Part shown: piece after piece, positions 46,709-56,378 of the stretch
How positions within the stretch are numbered: the first letter of the stretch is position 1
Layout: the number at the start of each line of letters is the position of its first letter
Origin: Pseudomonas sp. MYb118
GTDB taxonomy: Bacteria; Pseudomonadota; Gammaproteobacteria; Pseudomonadales; Pseudomonadaceae
Length of the DNA stretch: 64,000 nucleotides
NCBI RefSeq assembly: GCF_040947875.1
Contig: NZ_JBFRXN010000003.1
Location: forward strand, 310,001-374,000
Reading direction: 5' to 3'
Notes under the pieces: generated by a model
Databases searched by the model: none
Told to the model about the DNA's origin: nothing
The model's input: only the letters and a program-made list of their open reading frames with translations
Translations under genes and position numbers: made by a program

Positions 46709-46738
46709 GGTTGCGGCGCGTCCTTGCGCCCGCGGGTG

Positions 46739-48913
46739 TCAGAAGCTGTACCTGGCCGTCAGCATCAGGTTGCGTGGCGCACCGTAGCTGTCGCCGCCGT
46801 ATTGGGTGGAAGTGCTTATCGACTGGTAATAGTCGCGGTCAAAAATGTTGTTGGCGTTGAGTTGCAGGTCCAGGTTGCGGTTGACCTCGTAGCCGGCCAT
46901 CAGATCCGTGGTCGCGTAACTACCTTGCTGGAGTCGGTATTCGCTGCCATCGGCCAACTCGATATCGTTGTACATGCGGCTCTGCCAGTACACGCTGCCA
47001 CCCACGCGCAGTTTTTCCAGCGGCCCCTGGAAGCGGTAGCTGGTGGTCAGCTTGAACAGGTGTTCGGGGGTGTCGGTGTCGAAGCGCTGGTTGACGTTTT
47101 GCGGGTTGGCGTCGTCCTTGAGCGTGTGTACGCGGGCGTAGGTGTAGCCACCGCCGAGCTGCCAGTTCTCGGTGAGCGCACCTTGCAGTTCGAGGTCGAT
47201 ACCCTGGCTGCGAATCTCGCCGGAAGGCTCATAGCACGAGCTCTGTGGGCAGGTCGGCACGAAAATCTGCACGGCGCGGTTTTCCTGGTCGACGCGGAAC
47301 ACCGCCAGGCTCGCGTTCAGCGCACCGTTGAAGTACTCACCCTTGATGCCGACCTCGTAGTTCTTGCCAACGATAGGCTTGACCGGGGTGCCCGAGGTGT
47401 TCTTTTCACTTTGCGGTGTGAAGATGTCGCTGTAGCTGGCGTAGACCGAGTGGTGCTCGTCCAGATCGTAGATCAGCCCGGCGTAGCGGGTGACGTTGCG
47501 GGTGACTTTGTAATCGCCCTCGGCATCGCGGTTGTCGTAGTCGTACCAGTCCAGGCGTCCGCCGAGAATCAGCTTCAACGGGTCGGCCAGACTCAGGCGG
47601 GTAGTGGCATACACGCCGTCCTGGGTAGTGATTTCACGCACACGATCGGTACGCGTGAAGTTCGGCTTGCCGGCATTGATGGGCCAGTTCATGTCGTAAG
47701 GGTCGTAGTTCTGCGTGGTCATGTCGTAGATGCGCTTGCTCGCGCCCAGGACCAGTTCGTGAGTACGGCCGAAGGCCTGGAAGGGACCGCTGAGGAAACT
47801 GTCCAGGCCGGTCTGATTCTCATCGTAGGTCGCCTGCCAGACCGTGCGTTCCAGTGTGGTGCCGTCCCAGCGCGACTGATAGGAGCCGCTGAACAGTCCG
47901 TTCTGTTCGGCGTAGTTGGCGTTGACCTGCAGCTTCCAGTCATTGGCGAGGTTATGGCGGATCTCGGCGAACACCGTGTTGACTTCCTGGTCCTTGTTCT
48001 CCCACGACGTGCCGGGGTTGTACGAACGCGGCAGGTTCAGGTGGTGGCCGTCGAGGCCGATCATCGACGAGCCCCAGAAGTAGTTGGTCTTGTCCTTCTG
48101 ATGCGAAAAACCGAGGGTCAGGGTGGTGTCTTCGCTGAGGTCGGCTTCGGTGATCGCATAGAACAGCCCGTGATTTTCCTCGGCATCGTCGATGAAACTG
48201 TTGGAATCGCGATACGACGTCACGACCCGGCCGCGCAATGTGCCGCTGTCGTTGAGTGGGCTGGAGGCATCGACTTCGCCCCGGTAGTCATCCCAACTGC
48301 CAGCGGCGCCGGTCAGGGTGACTTTTTGCTCGGCCAGTGGTCGCTTGCGCACCAGGTTGATGGCGGCCGACGGGTTACCCGCGCCGGTCACCAGGCCGGT
48401 CGCGCCACGGACGATTTCCACTCGGTCGAACATCGCCAGGTTCGGTTGCACGCCCACCGACCAGCCCTGATAGCCGCTGGGGATGCCGTCATACATCAGG
48501 TTGTCGATGTCAAAACCGCGCGCCGAATACTTCTGCCGGCCGGGGCCATCGGAAGTGGAGAGGTACAGCCCGGGCGTGTTCTTGACCACGTCGTTGACGC
48601 TGGTCATCGCTTGGTCGTCCATGCGCTGGCGGGTGATCACGGTGACGGCTTGAGGTGTTTCGCGCATGGTCAGCGGTAGCTTGGTGGCGGTCGACATGGC
48701 TCCGGTGGTGTAGGACGTGGTGCCCTCAGTGGTGCTGCCCAGTTGCATGCTGGTGATTTCGGTTGCGCCCAGTTCCAGGGTGGCCGGTTTGGCATCTTCC
48801 TGTACCGCGCTGCTGTCATCGGCCATGGCCGGGGAGAGAGTTGCCATGCAGATGGCCATGGCCAACAGATCACGTGACGGTTTGAAACAGCGCAGCGGGG
48901 TGGGGCGCGACAT
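46739..48913 (-). CDS. TonB-dependent siderophore receptor
   Basis: A 724-residue outer-membrane receptor: signal peptide (about 1-30, ending SPAMA-DD), plug domain (about 75-190; RETPQAVTVITRQRMDDQAM, SARGFDIDNLMYDG, VEIVRGATGLVTGAGNPSAAINLVRKRP) and a beta-barrel ending in ARYSF with C-terminal Phe. It lacks the extra N-terminal signalling domain of FpvA-type receptors. ATG at 48913 is chosen over 48973. The ligand is a ferric siderophore by family; which one is unknown. No sigma/anti-sigma pair is adjacent. Confidence 0.92.
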   Translation of the reverse strand: MSRPTPLRCFKPSRDLLAMAICMATLSPAMADDSSAVQEDAKPATLELGATEITSMQLGSTTEGTTSYTTGAMSTATKLPLTMRETPQAVTVITRQRMDDQAMTSVNDVVKNTPGLYLSTSDGPGRQKYSARGFDIDNLMYDGIPSGYQGWSVGVQPNLAMFDRVEIVRGATGLVTGAGNPSAAINLVRKRPLAEQKVTLTGAAGSWDDYRGEVDASSPLNDSGTLRGRVVTSYRDSNSFIDDAEENHGLFYAITEADLSEDTTLTLGFSHQKDKTNYFWGSSMIGLDGHHLNLPRSYNPGTSWENKDQEVNTVFAEIRHNLANDWKLQVNANYAEQNGLFSGSYQSRWDGTTLERTVWQATYDENQTGLDSFLSGPFQAFGRTHELVLGASKRIYDMTTQNYDPYDMNWPINAGKPNFTRTDRVREITTQDGVYATTRLSLADPLKLILGGRLDWYDYDNRDAEGDYKVTRNVTRYAGLIYDLDEHHSVYASYSDIFTPQSEKNTSGTPVKPIVGKNYEVGIKGEYFNGALNASLAVFRVDQENRAVQIFVPTCPQSSCYEPSGEIRSQGIDLELQGALTENWQLGGGYTYARVHTLKDDANPQNVNQRFDTDTPEHLFKLTTSYRFQGPLEKLRVGGSVYWQSRMYNDIELADGSEYRLQQGSYATTDLMAGYEVNRNLDLQLNANNIFDRDYYQSISTSTQYGGDSYGAPRNLMLTARYSF

Positions 48914-49086
48914 GGGTGAGGTCCTGAGCAGTTTGTATAAATACGAATACAAATGAGAAGTGTTACTAATCATTCTGTCAGTATTTGTCGTTGCACAAAA
49001 GCTTGGCGCACGAAAAAATCACCCAGTCCGCACTGATTACCTCCGCGGCGCCGTCCAAGTACTTCAGCCGCCAAGGATCAATAACA

Positions 49087-49983
49087 ATGTTCAAGTGCCT
49101 GATTATCAATGGAAAGCCGCTGCCGGCGGACCTTTCGCCGGTGATGGTGCCCTGGTGGAGCTTCACCAAAACCGTGCTGGCTGCTGCGGCGTTGTGTCTC
49201 GTGCGCGATGGCAGGATCGGGCTCGACGAAAGGGTTGAGGAGGGCCCCTTTACCCTCAGGCAACTGCTCAACCACCAGGCCGGCCTGGCGGACTACTCGG
49301 AACTCAAGGACTACCATGCCGCCGTTGCGGCACACCATGCACCCTGGCCTGCTGAAGAAATGCTGCAACGTCTCGATGCCTCCCGGTTGCGCTACGAGCC
49401 GGGGGCGGGCTGGCGATATTCCAATGTCGGCTATCTGTGGGTGGTCAGGCTGATCGAGCGGGTAACCGGGCAAAGCCTGGAAGAGGCGCTGACCCAGCGG
49501 GTATTCCGCCCCCTCGGCTTGACTCGGGTGCAGTTAGCGAAAACCCCTGAGGATTTGCGCGAAGTGCGTCCGCCCTCCATGGCTACTTATCACCCAGGCT
49601 GGGTCTATCACGGCTTGCTGGTGGGGCCCCTGTGTGAAGCTGCGCTTTTGCTCGATTCACTGCTGGCTGGCCGGTTGCTGCCATCGGCGCTGCTGGAAGA
49701 CATGCAGGACGCAATCGTGCTCGGCGGCCCCATTCCCGGAAGACCGTGGGCCACGCCCGGTTATGGCCTGGGCCTGATGGTGGGCGGGACGAACAGCGGC
49801 CACCGGCTGGTCGGGCACACCGGTGGCGGGCTAGGCAGTGTTGTCGCCGTGTACCGATGCAGCCAGGGTGATCAGGTTGCGACCTGTGCGGTGTTCAGCG
49901 AGGGGCATGACGAGGGCGCGGTGGAGTCCGAGGCGCTGACGCAGCTCCTGGGGGCGCTGAGTGTGGACGAAAAAACGGAGTGA
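49087..49983 (+). CDS. Serine beta-lactamase-family hydrolase
   Basis: A 298-residue class C/DD-peptidase-like protein with SFTK (Ser25-x-x-Lys28), YSN (111-113) and HTGGG replacing the KTG triad. It has no signal peptide, and only 24 residues precede the catalytic Ser, so it is a cytoplasmic esterase/peptidase-like member rather than a periplasmic resistance enzyme. AAGGA is placed before ATG 49087. Its last codons overlap a minus-strand terminator hairpin. Confidence 0.85.
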   Translation: MFKCLIINGKPLPADLSPVMVPWWSFTKTVLAAAALCLVRDGRIGLDERVEEGPFTLRQLLNHQAGLADYSELKDYHAAVAAHHAPWPAEEMLQRLDASRLRYEPGAGWRYSNVGYLWVVRLIERVTGQSLEEALTQRVFRPLGLTRVQLAKTPEDLREVRPPSMATYHPGWVYHGLLVGPLCEAALLLDSLLAGRLLPSALLEDMQDAIVLGGPIPGRPWATPGYGLGLMVGGTNSGHRLVGHTGGGLGSVVAVYRCSQGDQVATCAVFSEGHDEGAVESEALTQLLGALSVDEKTE

Positions 49984-50005
49984 ATCGGCTGGGCCGTTCA
50001 CTCCG
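49970..50005 (-). terminator. Rho-independent terminator of the SDR-VOC unit
   Basis: CGGAGTGAA (49976-49984) and TTCACTCCG (49997-50005) form a 9-bp stem; on the minus strand six Us follow. The hairpin includes the stop codon of the plus-strand hydrolase gene. Confidence 0.8.
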
Positions 50006-50036
50006 GGGTTGAAGTTGCACCCTGTTTGCCGAGCTG

Positions 50037-50576
50037 TCACGGCAGCGCAACGAGCTCGATCTGGGCGCCCCAGGGTGTCAGGAAGTAGAACCATTGCACG
50101 CCATCCGGGTTGGTGATGGGGTCGTTCAGCACGGTTAATCCCCGGGCCTTGACCACCTTCAGGCTTTGCGCGATGTCGCCGGTCTTGAGGGCGAAATGGC
50201 TGGCGCCGATATCGTCTTCATGGGGCTGTTCAGGGTTGATCTCCTGGCCGCGATACTGGAACAGCTCTACCTTGGCGCCGCCGTTGAGTTGCAGCATGAC
50301 AAAGCGTTCCAGTTCGCTGGATTGATGCCAGCGGAACCGGGTCTTCCACTCGGCCGGAATGTTGCCGGGCCGGATGTCGGAGATCACTGTCGCGCCGATC
50401 AGATCGGAGAAGAATGCCACCGCCGAGTCGATGTCGGGCACGTTCATGCCGATGTGGTCGATGGCGGCTGTCTGCAGCATTTCAGGCCTCGCGGTTGTAG
50501 CGGTCGGGGCAGCGGCTTGCGCCAGGGTGGCGGTGGCGAGGGTCAGTGCCGTCAGCATGAGTTTTACAGTTCCCAT
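50037..50576 (-). CDS. Exported VOC (glyoxalase-fold) protein
   Basis: A 179-residue protein with a signal peptide (TALTLATATLAQAAA, cleavage near 23) and a VOC domain (DHIGMNVPDIDSAVAFFSDLIGATV; HFALKTGDI; WFYFLTPWGAQIELV). Metal ligands would be His in DHIGM, His in SHFAL and Glu near the end. Export is unusual for this mainly cytoplasmic superfamily. It follows the SDR gene in the same direction. The ATG at 50576 starts the signal peptide. Confidence 0.85.
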   Translation of the reverse strand: MGTVKLMLTALTLATATLAQAAAPTATTARPEMLQTAAIDHIGMNVPDIDSAVAFFSDLIGATVISDIRPGNIPAEWKTRFRWHQSSELERFVMLQLNGGAKVELFQYRGQEINPEQPHEDDIGASHFALKTGDIAQSLKVVKARGLTVLNDPITNPDGVQWFYFLTPWGAQIELVALP

Positions 50577-50635
50577 GGTGTTGAGTGTCCTTGTGAGTGG
50601 AGGGGCGCGGCAGCACACGGGCTGCCGCGCTCGGA

Positions 50636-51388
50636 TCAGATTTGCGCCTGACCGCCATCGACGAACAGCTCGATGCCGTTGACGAAGCTCGCGTCACTGG
50701 AGGCGAGGAACAGCGCCGCGTTGGCGATTTCTTCCGGTTCGCCGACACGTCCCATCGGGATCTGCGAGGCCAGGTAATCCAGCAGGCCTTGCTGCTGCGC
50801 GGCGTCGGGACCTGCCAGGTCGACCAGGCCCGGTGTGCGAGTGGCACCAGGGCTGATGGTGTTGATGCGCACGTTGCGGTCCTTGAGGTCGAGGATCCAG
50901 TTGCGGGCGAAGGAGCGCACCGCCGCCTTGGACGCCGAGTACACACTGAAGGCCGGGGTGCCGGAGCTGCCCGCCGTGGAGCCGGTGAGAATCACCGAGG
51001 CATGGTTGGCCAGCAGGGGCAGCGCCTTCTGCACGGTGAACAGCACGCCCTTGACGTTGCGGTCGAAGGTGTCGTCGAAGTGCTGCTCGGTGATCTCACC
51101 CATCGGCAGCATCGAACCGCCGCCGGCGTTGGCGAACAACACGTCGAGGTGGCCGTGTTCGGCGCGGATTTTTTCGTACAGCGCATCCAGTTGTTCGAGC
51201 TTGGTCGAGTCCACTTGTACACCGGTGGCGTTGCCGACCAGGGCGACTGCCGCGTCCAGCTCAGCCTGGCGACGGCCAGTGATGTAGACGTGCGCGCCTT
51301 CCTCGGCGAAGCGTTTGGCGGTGGCCAGGCCGATGCCGCTGGTGCCGCCGGTGACGAGTGCGATTTTGCCGTTGAGTTTGCCGTTCAT
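50636..51388 (-). CDS. SDR family oxidoreductase
   Basis: A 250-residue classical short-chain dehydrogenase: TGGTSGIG nucleotide site, NAG motif, Ser-Tyr-Lys catalytic set with YSASK, and C-terminal GIELFVDGG. The substrate is not defined. It is divergent from a LysR gene that probably controls it, with the exported VOC gene 59 nt downstream. Confidence 0.93.
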   Translation of the reverse strand: MNGKLNGKIALVTGGTSGIGLATAKRFAEEGAHVYITGRRQAELDAAVALVGNATGVQVDSTKLEQLDALYEKIRAEHGHLDVLFANAGGGSMLPMGEITEQHFDDTFDRNVKGVLFTVQKALPLLANHASVILTGSTAGSSGTPAFSVYSASKAAVRSFARNWILDLKDRNVRINTISPGATRTPGLVDLAGPDAAQQQGLLDYLASQIPMGRVGEPEEIANAALFLASSDASFVNGIELFVDGGQAQI

Positions 51389-51492
51389 TTCGATGTTCTC
51401 CAGTTGGGTAGTTCGTTGTGATGGGAGAAGCGTATCGACGATCGGAAAGTTTCAAAATAGAATTGTCAGAAACCCATCGTTGCAGAAATGAA

Positions 51493-52410
51493 ATGAGCAA
51501 ATTACCGGACTTTGAAGGCCTGGCGATGTTCGCCAAAGTGGCGGAGGAGGGCTCGTTCGCCGCCGCAGCGCGCCTTATGGGCGTCTCGGTGCCCACGGTG
51601 TCGCGGGCCGTGGCGCGGCTGGAGGAGCGACTGGGCGGGCGCTTGTTCAACCGAACTTCGCGTCAGTTGTCGCTCACCGAGTTCGGCCTGAGCATGGCGG
51701 CCAAGGCTGGCGACATCTATCGCCAGGCCGAAGAGGTGGAGAGCGAAGCCCAGGAACTGTCCGTGCAGCCGCGCGGCCAGGTGCGCCTGGCCGTGCCGAT
51801 GTCATTCGGCCTGCGCTGGGTGGCGCCACTGATGCCCAAGCTGATGCGCTTGTACCCGGAGCTTTCTATCGACCTGCACTTGTCCGACGCCTCGGTGGAC
51901 CTGATCGCCGACGGCTTCGACGCGGCGCTGCGCATCGCGGCACTGCCGGATTCATCGCTGGTAGCCCGACGAATCTGCGCGGTCACCCAGTTGTTGGTGG
52001 CGTCCCCGGGCTACCTCAAGGAACACGGCCGGCCGGAACACCCGCGCGAACTGGCCCAGCGCCAATGCCTGAGCTACGCCTACCGCGCGCGTACCCAAGT
52101 GTGGCGGTTCACTCACGAAAACGGTGCCGAAGAAGACGTGGTGCCCAACGGCCCGCTGCGGGTGACCAACTCGGATGCGATGATCCCGGCGCTGCTGGAA
52201 GGGCTGGCCATCTCTGAACTGCCGGAGTTCATGGCCAGCGAGTACCTGGCCGACGGGCGCCTGGAGCACCTCTTGCCGCAATGGAGCATGACCCGCGGCG
52301 GGCTATACTTCGTTACGCCGTCGGCGCGTACCCGCCCGGTGAAGATCAGAGTGCTGTCGGACTTCTTTGCCGAGCACCTGGCCAATCCGGTCTGGCGCTG
52401 GCCGCAATAA
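51493..52410 (+). CDS. LysR-family regulator divergent from the SDR gene
   Basis: A 305-residue LysR protein with the HTH FAAAARLMGVSVPTVSRAVARLEERLG and a C-terminal effector domain of the CrgA/DmlR-like group. The shared 104-bp promoter region suggests control of the SDR-VOC genes. ATG at 51493 precedes SKLPDFEGL; earlier in-frame starts would add a non-homologous lead. Confidence 0.9.
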   Translation: MSKLPDFEGLAMFAKVAEEGSFAAAARLMGVSVPTVSRAVARLEERLGGRLFNRTSRQLSLTEFGLSMAAKAGDIYRQAEEVESEAQELSVQPRGQVRLAVPMSFGLRWVAPLMPKLMRLYPELSIDLHLSDASVDLIADGFDAALRIAALPDSSLVARRICAVTQLLVASPGYLKEHGRPEHPRELAQRQCLSYAYRARTQVWRFTHENGAEEDVVPNGPLRVTNSDAMIPALLEGLAISELPEFMASEYLADGRLEHLLPQWSMTRGGLYFVTPSARTRPVKIRVLSDFFAEHLANPVWRWPQ

Positions 52411-52526
52411 CGCGGGCTGGTATCAGTTCATATTTGAAACGATGGCTTTCTATCTTTGATGTTTTAGTGGGTAGGGCCCTTGGGTAAGGTTGCCGAAACG
52501 CAACCACACCTCAACGGAGCCTACCC

Positions 52527-52931
52527 ATGAAAAACGCCGTGCAACTATTCCAGGACTACCTGGACCTGATCCAGACTCCCCGCGCCGCCGCCGCGCTATT
52601 CGCCGCCGACGGCGCCCTGGAAATTCCCTACCTGCAATCCCTGAACATCCCGCACCGCGCCGAGGGCCCGCAACAGATCGAGCAGTTCATCGTCTCGCTG
52701 CTGACCAAGGTGCCGGACTTCAAGTTCCGCCGCATCCGCTTTTTGATCGACACCCCCGACCAGGCCTTCGCCGAATACGACGTCGAGGCCCTGGTGCCTG
52801 CCACCGGGCGCATCTATCGCCAGTCCTATGCGGGCCGGCTGGTGGCGAAGGACGGCAAGATCCAGTTGTTACGCGAGTCGATGGACACCGTTGCCGCGAT
52901 GCGTGCTTTTGCCGCCGAAGATTCGGTTTAA
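52527..52931 (+). CDS. NTF2-like (SnoaL-type) protein
   Basis: A 134-residue alpha+beta cone-fold protein (VQLFQDYLDLIQ; ALFAADGALEIPYL; YAGRLVAKDGKIQLLRESMDTVAAMRA). Typical nuclear-transport-factor-2-like fold, often ketosteroid-isomerase or stress related. No unambiguous catalytic pair can be named. Last part is complete. Confidence 0.85.
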   Translation: MKNAVQLFQDYLDLIQTPRAAAALFAADGALEIPYLQSLNIPHRAEGPQQIEQFIVSLLTKVPDFKFRRIRFLIDTPDQAFAEYDVEALVPATGRIYRQSYAGRLVAKDGKIQLLRESMDTVAAMRAFAAEDSV

Positions 52932-52944
52932 GGTCATGCGCTTG

Positions 52945-52980
52945 TGACGGCCATGCCGCACCCGCGACGGTTGGCCGTCA
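52945..52980. terminator. Hairpin after the NTF2-like gene
   Basis: TGACGGCCA (52945-52953) and TGGCCGTCA (52972-52980) are exact inverted copies 18 bp apart. There is no U-run, so termination is possible but not certain. Confidence 0.4.
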
Positions 52981-53043
52981 ATCGCTTTGAACACCTGCCA
53001 TGCGCCGCCACCTAATCCTTTACAGTCTCTGGAGGATAGGAAA

Positions 53044-53271
53044 ATGTCGGAAGCAACCAGCTACTTCTCGATTGCCCTCGCGGTAATCATCTTGCTTGTC
53101 GATCTGTGGGCCATCGTCAGCGTGTTTCGCAGCGACAAGGCCGTGGGCGTCAAAGCCGCCTGGGCCATTGGCCTGATTGTCTTTCCCGTACTGGGCCTGA
53201 TCGTGTGGGGTGTCGCCGGACCGCGGGGCATCAAGGAAGGGCCAACGTCCCCGGAACACAGTAAAGGCTAA
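53044..53271 (+). CDS. Small two-helix membrane protein (PLDc_N-like)
   Basis: A 75-residue protein with two membrane helices (about 8-26 and 39-60) separated by a short charged loop (FRSDKAVGVKAAW), the PLDc_N layout seen at the front of cardiolipin synthases and as free small proteins. GGAGGA before ATG 53044. Function unknown. The following membrane protein starts 17 nt later. Confidence 0.8.
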   Translation: MSEATSYFSIALAVIILLVDLWAIVSVFRSDKAVGVKAAWAIGLIVFPVLGLIVWGVAGPRGIKEGPTSPEHSKG

Positions 53272-53288
53272 GCCGGAGGACGACTGTT

Positions 53289-53825
53289 TTGCCGAGAATT
53301 CTCACTTCCCAGGTCAGCGATACGGAGCTGTCTGCCCGAGATGCCCAGATGTTCGGTTCACCCAAACAGCGCCTGGATTTCTATCGCCGGGAGATCCAGT
53401 ACGAGACCAGCATCCTGTCCAACCGCACCAACGCCTACCTCACGGCGCAATCGTTTCTAGTGATTGCGTTTGCGTCGTGCATGGCCAACGTCAATCCCGA
53501 ATGGGGCAAGTTGTTCACGCTGGTGGTGCCACCGTTCCTGGCGTTGTTGGGCATACTCAGCTCACTCAATGCGTGGCCGGGTATCCGAGCGTCGTATGAC
53601 ATCATTGACCACTGGTACTACAAGCAAAGCGAGCTGTTGCGCGCCGAGCCCGTGATGGGGTTGGCGTATGACGATTCACCGCTGTTCAGCGAGCGCGAGT
53701 CCAGCCACAAGGGCTATCGCAAAGCGTTGCTGTTTTCGGTGCGCACGCCTTGGCTGTTCGCGGCGTTCTGGGTGCTGCTGACGATCTGGTCGGTGTACAT
53801 ACAGGTCAGCAATCCTGGGGCGTAG
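53289..53825 (+). CDS. Hypothetical membrane protein
   Basis: A 178-residue protein with a soluble N-terminal helix (about 20-45), two adjacent membrane helices (about 48-92), a cytoplasmic stretch, and a third helix near 155-173. TTG start with GGAGG about 9 nt upstream; ATG at 53349 is an alternative. The pattern (RREIQYETSILSNRTNAYLTAQSFLVIAFA) recalls small RipA/DUF-type membrane proteins; no function can be given. Confidence 0.7.
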   Translation: MPRILTSQVSDTELSARDAQMFGSPKQRLDFYRREIQYETSILSNRTNAYLTAQSFLVIAFASCMANVNPEWGKLFTLVVPPFLALLGILSSLNAWPGIRASYDIIDHWYYKQSELLRAEPVMGLAYDDSPLFSERESSHKGYRKALLFSVRTPWLFAAFWVLLTIWSVYIQVSNPGA

Positions 53826-53828
53826 GCG

Positions 53829-54056
53829 TTATGCGTTTTTCTTGAGTCCGCGCAGGTTCATCAGGAACAGGCAGATCTGCAGGACGATCAGCGCGTAGGC
53901 GTTCGCCGGAATACCCCAGATAATCCAAAGCGCGTTGCTCAAACTGAAACAGACGAACCCGATCATGCGCCGGCGCGGTTGCCGGGAGCCGATCAGCCAG
54001 GCGGCGAGCACCGTGACGAGCATTGCCGGCCATTGCACCCAGTCCAGATTGTCCAA
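53829..54056 (-). CDS. Small membrane protein (three helices)
   Basis: A 75-residue protein with three hydrophobic helices and a basic loop (GSRQPRRRM). Start is TTG with GAGGAAAG 6 nt upstream. Size and WIIWGI ... LFLMNLRG resemble SemiSWEET-type or small inner-membrane proteins. Convergent to the preceding gene with a 3-bp gap. Confidence 0.7.
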   Translation of the reverse strand: MDNLDWVQWPAMLVTVLAAWLIGSRQPRRRMIGFVCFSLSNALWIIWGIPANAYALIVLQICLFLMNLRGLKKNA

Positions 54057-54202
54057 ACAGCTTTCCTCATGTCGTTTACAGGTTTATCCGGCTGGCGAGC
54101 TGCCTGTGCTAAGCCTCACTCGCTCCTGGAATACCGTATCGGGGCGGGTATAGGGTTATGACGAATGCCGCCCGAGATTGGTTCGACTGGATCTGCGCGG
54201 GC

Positions 54203-54238
54203 AAAAAAAGGCGAGATATCCCGTGTGTGTATCCCGCC
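54203..54238 (-). terminator. Rho-independent terminator of the alcohol dehydrogenase gene
   Basis: GGCGAGATA (54210-54218) pairs with TATCCCGCC (54230-54238) allowing one wobble; seven Us follow on the minus strand (54209-54203). Confidence 0.8.
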
Positions 54239-54254
54239 CGAACCTGAAAAGCGG

Positions 54255-55475
54255 CTAGGTATTCAAGACAAGCGTGCCATCGCTCTCCGGCAGCGGAATC
54301 TGGCCGCCACCTGGCGTCAGGATGACCTTGCGGCATTCCTCTTCCTTCTTGTCGAAGATCCGGTAGCCCTCGGCGGCCTGTTCCAGTGCCAGGCGGTGGC
54401 TGATGATGACGTCCGGGGCGAGCCGGCCGGTCTCGATGTGCTCAAGCAGCTCCGGCAGGTAGCGCTGAACATGGGTCTGTCCCATTTTGAATGTCAGGCC
54501 TTTATCGAAAGCATCGCCAAATAGGAAGCCGTGGATGAACCCCGAGTACACACCGGGCACACTCACCACACCGCCGCGCCTGACCGCCGCTATGCATTGG
54601 CGCAGGGCCTTGCCACTGCTGCCTTCGAGCTTGAGGGTGGCGAGTACGGTCTCGGTGGTGCTGCCCTTGGCTTCGAAGCCAACGGCGTCGATGACGCCAT
54701 CGACACCCCGCATGCCTTTGGTCTGCTGGATGATGGTGTCTGCCGGGTCGTCATCCTCATCGAAATTGATCGGGATCACGCCATAGGTCTTTTGCGCATA
54801 GGCAAGTCGATAAGGATGGTGGTCGACCATGAAAATCTGCTCGACCCCGAGCATCCTGGCGCAGGCCGCGCTCAACAAACCCACCGGGCCGGCACCGTAG
54901 ATCGCCAGGCTAGAGCCGCTGCCGACCGCCGCATTGTTCACCGCCTGGAAAGCGGTGGGCAGAATGTCGGAAAGAAACAGCACCTTCTCGTCCGAGAGCG
55001 TACCCGGCACCTTGAAAGGCCCGGTGTTTGCCTTTGGTACACGGACGTATTCCGCTTGCCCGCCCGGAATGCCGCCATACAGGTGGCTGAAACCGAACAG
55101 GGCGGCTCCTGGCGGGATGGATTTCTTGTTGAGAATGGCGCCGCGCCCGGTGTTGGTGGTTTCACAGGCGGCGAACTGGTCCAGTTGGCAGAAGAAGCAA
55201 CTGCCGCAGGCGATCACGAAGGGAATCACCACCCGGTCGCCCGGTTGCACGGCGGTCACGCCGGAGCCTGCTTCTTCAACGATGCCCATGAACTCATGGC
55301 CGAAAATGTCACCGTGTTCGGTCTTCGGGATCTTGCCTCGATACAAGTGCAGATCGGAGCCACAGATCGCAGTGGCAGTGACCCGCAGGAGGATGTCGTC
55401 ATCGTTCTCGATCACGGGATCGGGAACGTTGTCGACCTTGACGCTGTGGGCGCCGTGATAGGTGAGTGCTCGCAT
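54255..55475 (-). CDS. Zinc-dependent alcohol dehydrogenase (formaldehyde-dehydrogenase type)
   Basis: A 406-residue MDR enzyme. Catalytic zinc region has Cys38, His60 and Glu61 (FGHEFMG); structural zinc is Cys90, Cys93, Cys96 and Cys104. A Rossmann motif [12 protein letters not shown] follows near 205. The long form and ends match glutathione-independent formaldehyde-dehydrogenase-like proteins; the substrate is not proved. ATG at 55475 with GAGAG upstream. Single-gene unit closed by a terminator. Confidence 0.88.
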   Translation of the reverse strand: MRALTYHGAHSVKVDNVPDPVIENDDDILLRVTATAICGSDLHLYRGKIPKTEHGDIFGHEFMGIVEEAGSGVTAVQPGDRVVIPFVIACGSCFFCQLDQFAACETTNTGRGAILNKKSIPPGAALFGFSHLYGGIPGGQAEYVRVPKANTGPFKVPGTLSDEKVLFLSDILPTAFQAVNNAAVGSGSSLAIYGAGPVGLLSAACARMLGVEQIFMVDHHPYRLAYAQKTYGVIPINFDEDDDPADTIIQQTKGMRGVDGVIDAVGFEAKGSTTETVLATLKLEGSSGKALRQCIAAVRRGGVVSVPGVYSGFIHGFLFGDAFDKGLTFKMGQTHVQRYLPELLEHIETGRLAPDVIISHRLALEQAAEGYRIFDKKEEECRKVILTPGGGQIPLPESDGTLVLNT

Positions 55476-55584
55476 GGCCGGTCTCTCTCGTGAGTGGGGT
55501 GGTAAAGGGGAGAGGCGGGAAGCTGTGGTGAAGTTCAGAGTGATCCGCAGGTGGTGTGACTGGTGGTCGTTCTCCATCCCCTAC

Positions 55585-55674
55585 CTGTAGGAGCGGGCTT
55601 GCCCGCGATCGCGGTGTATCAGTTACAGCCATTTGGATGACACACCGCAATCGCGGGCAAGCCCGCTCCTACAG
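55585..55674. repeat. Long REP palindrome upstream of the alcohol dehydrogenase
   Basis: REP 55585-55617 and its inverted mirror 55642-55674 match over about 32 bp (core GCGGGCTTGCCCGCGATCGCGGTGT). The 315-bp gap 55476-55790 holds this pair and otherwise no gene that I see. Confidence 0.88.
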
Positions 55675-55790
55675 GGGGAATGCAGCAGACTCGGGATTTT
55701 TGAATCATCAGGCACTGCTGGGTTTCCACACCGACCTCTAGTGCGGCGCGACGACCTGCCGCTGTTCGCCGCGTGGCTCAGCGGCAAGAT

Positions 55791-56324
55791 TCATCCCGTC
55801 GAGGATTGACTGACCCAGTACTTGTGCAACGCCCCCGAAGGGCCTTGCACGGGGTCGATGGTCGGAAACGGCAGTGACTGGAGGGCCTGCAACTGCGCTT
55901 CGGTCGGTGCTTCACGGCGGATATCCGGATGCTGGCCGGGCGGGTAGGCACCCACCACCAGGAAGTCTTCGCTGGCATTCAGACTGCAATGCCCCGTGCC
56001 TGCCGGCAGCAACAAGACGTCGCCTGCACTGACCTGAAGGATTTCCCCGTGCGGGCCGCCAATCATCAAGCGTGCCTCACCACTGAAGACGCCAAGCACT
56101 TCATGGCCCTGGGTGTGGTAATGGTGATAGTTGAAAATGTCGGCGCGCCACTGTGGCGGCCACCCGTTGCGGGCAAATGTCTGCTCGAACGCTGTCGCTG
56201 GATCTTCGCCCTGAATGGCAATCGCCTTTGGATAAATCAATACCGGCAGACGCCCATTGTTGGGTACCCAGTCATGTCGCTCCAGCAGCAACGCATGGAC
56301 TGATCCGGGGCCTGAGTTGGTCAT
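55791..56324 (-). CDS. Cupin-domain protein
   Basis: A 177-residue protein with one cupin barrel (about 60-130): HHYHTQGHEVLGVFSGEARLMIGG is motif 1 (His-x-His ... Glu equivalent) and GDVLLLPAGTGHC motif 2 with the second His. Metal binding is likely, the reaction unknown. AGGAG upstream of ATG 56324; a terminator from the preceding hemerythrin gene lies just before it. Confidence 0.85.
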   Translation of the reverse strand: MTNSGPGSVHALLLERHDWVPNNGRLPVLIYPKAIAIQGEDPATAFEQTFARNGWPPQWRADIFNYHHYHTQGHEVLGVFSGEARLMIGGPHGEILQVSAGDVLLLPAGTGHCSLNASEDFLVVGAYPPGQHPDIRREAPTEAQLQALQSLPFPTIDPVQGPSGALHKYWVSQSSTG

Positions 56325-56341
56325 GGGAGTTCTCCTGCAAG

Positions 56342-56370
56342 AAAAAGGGCCCGGTCAGCGACCAGGCCCC
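56342..56370 (-). terminator. Rho-independent terminator of the hemerythrin gene
   Basis: GGGCCCGGTC / GACCAGGCCC stem with one mismatch around a 3-4-nt loop (56347-56370), then five Us on the minus strand (56346-56342). Confidence 0.8.
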
Positions 56371-56378
56371 GTGAGGGA

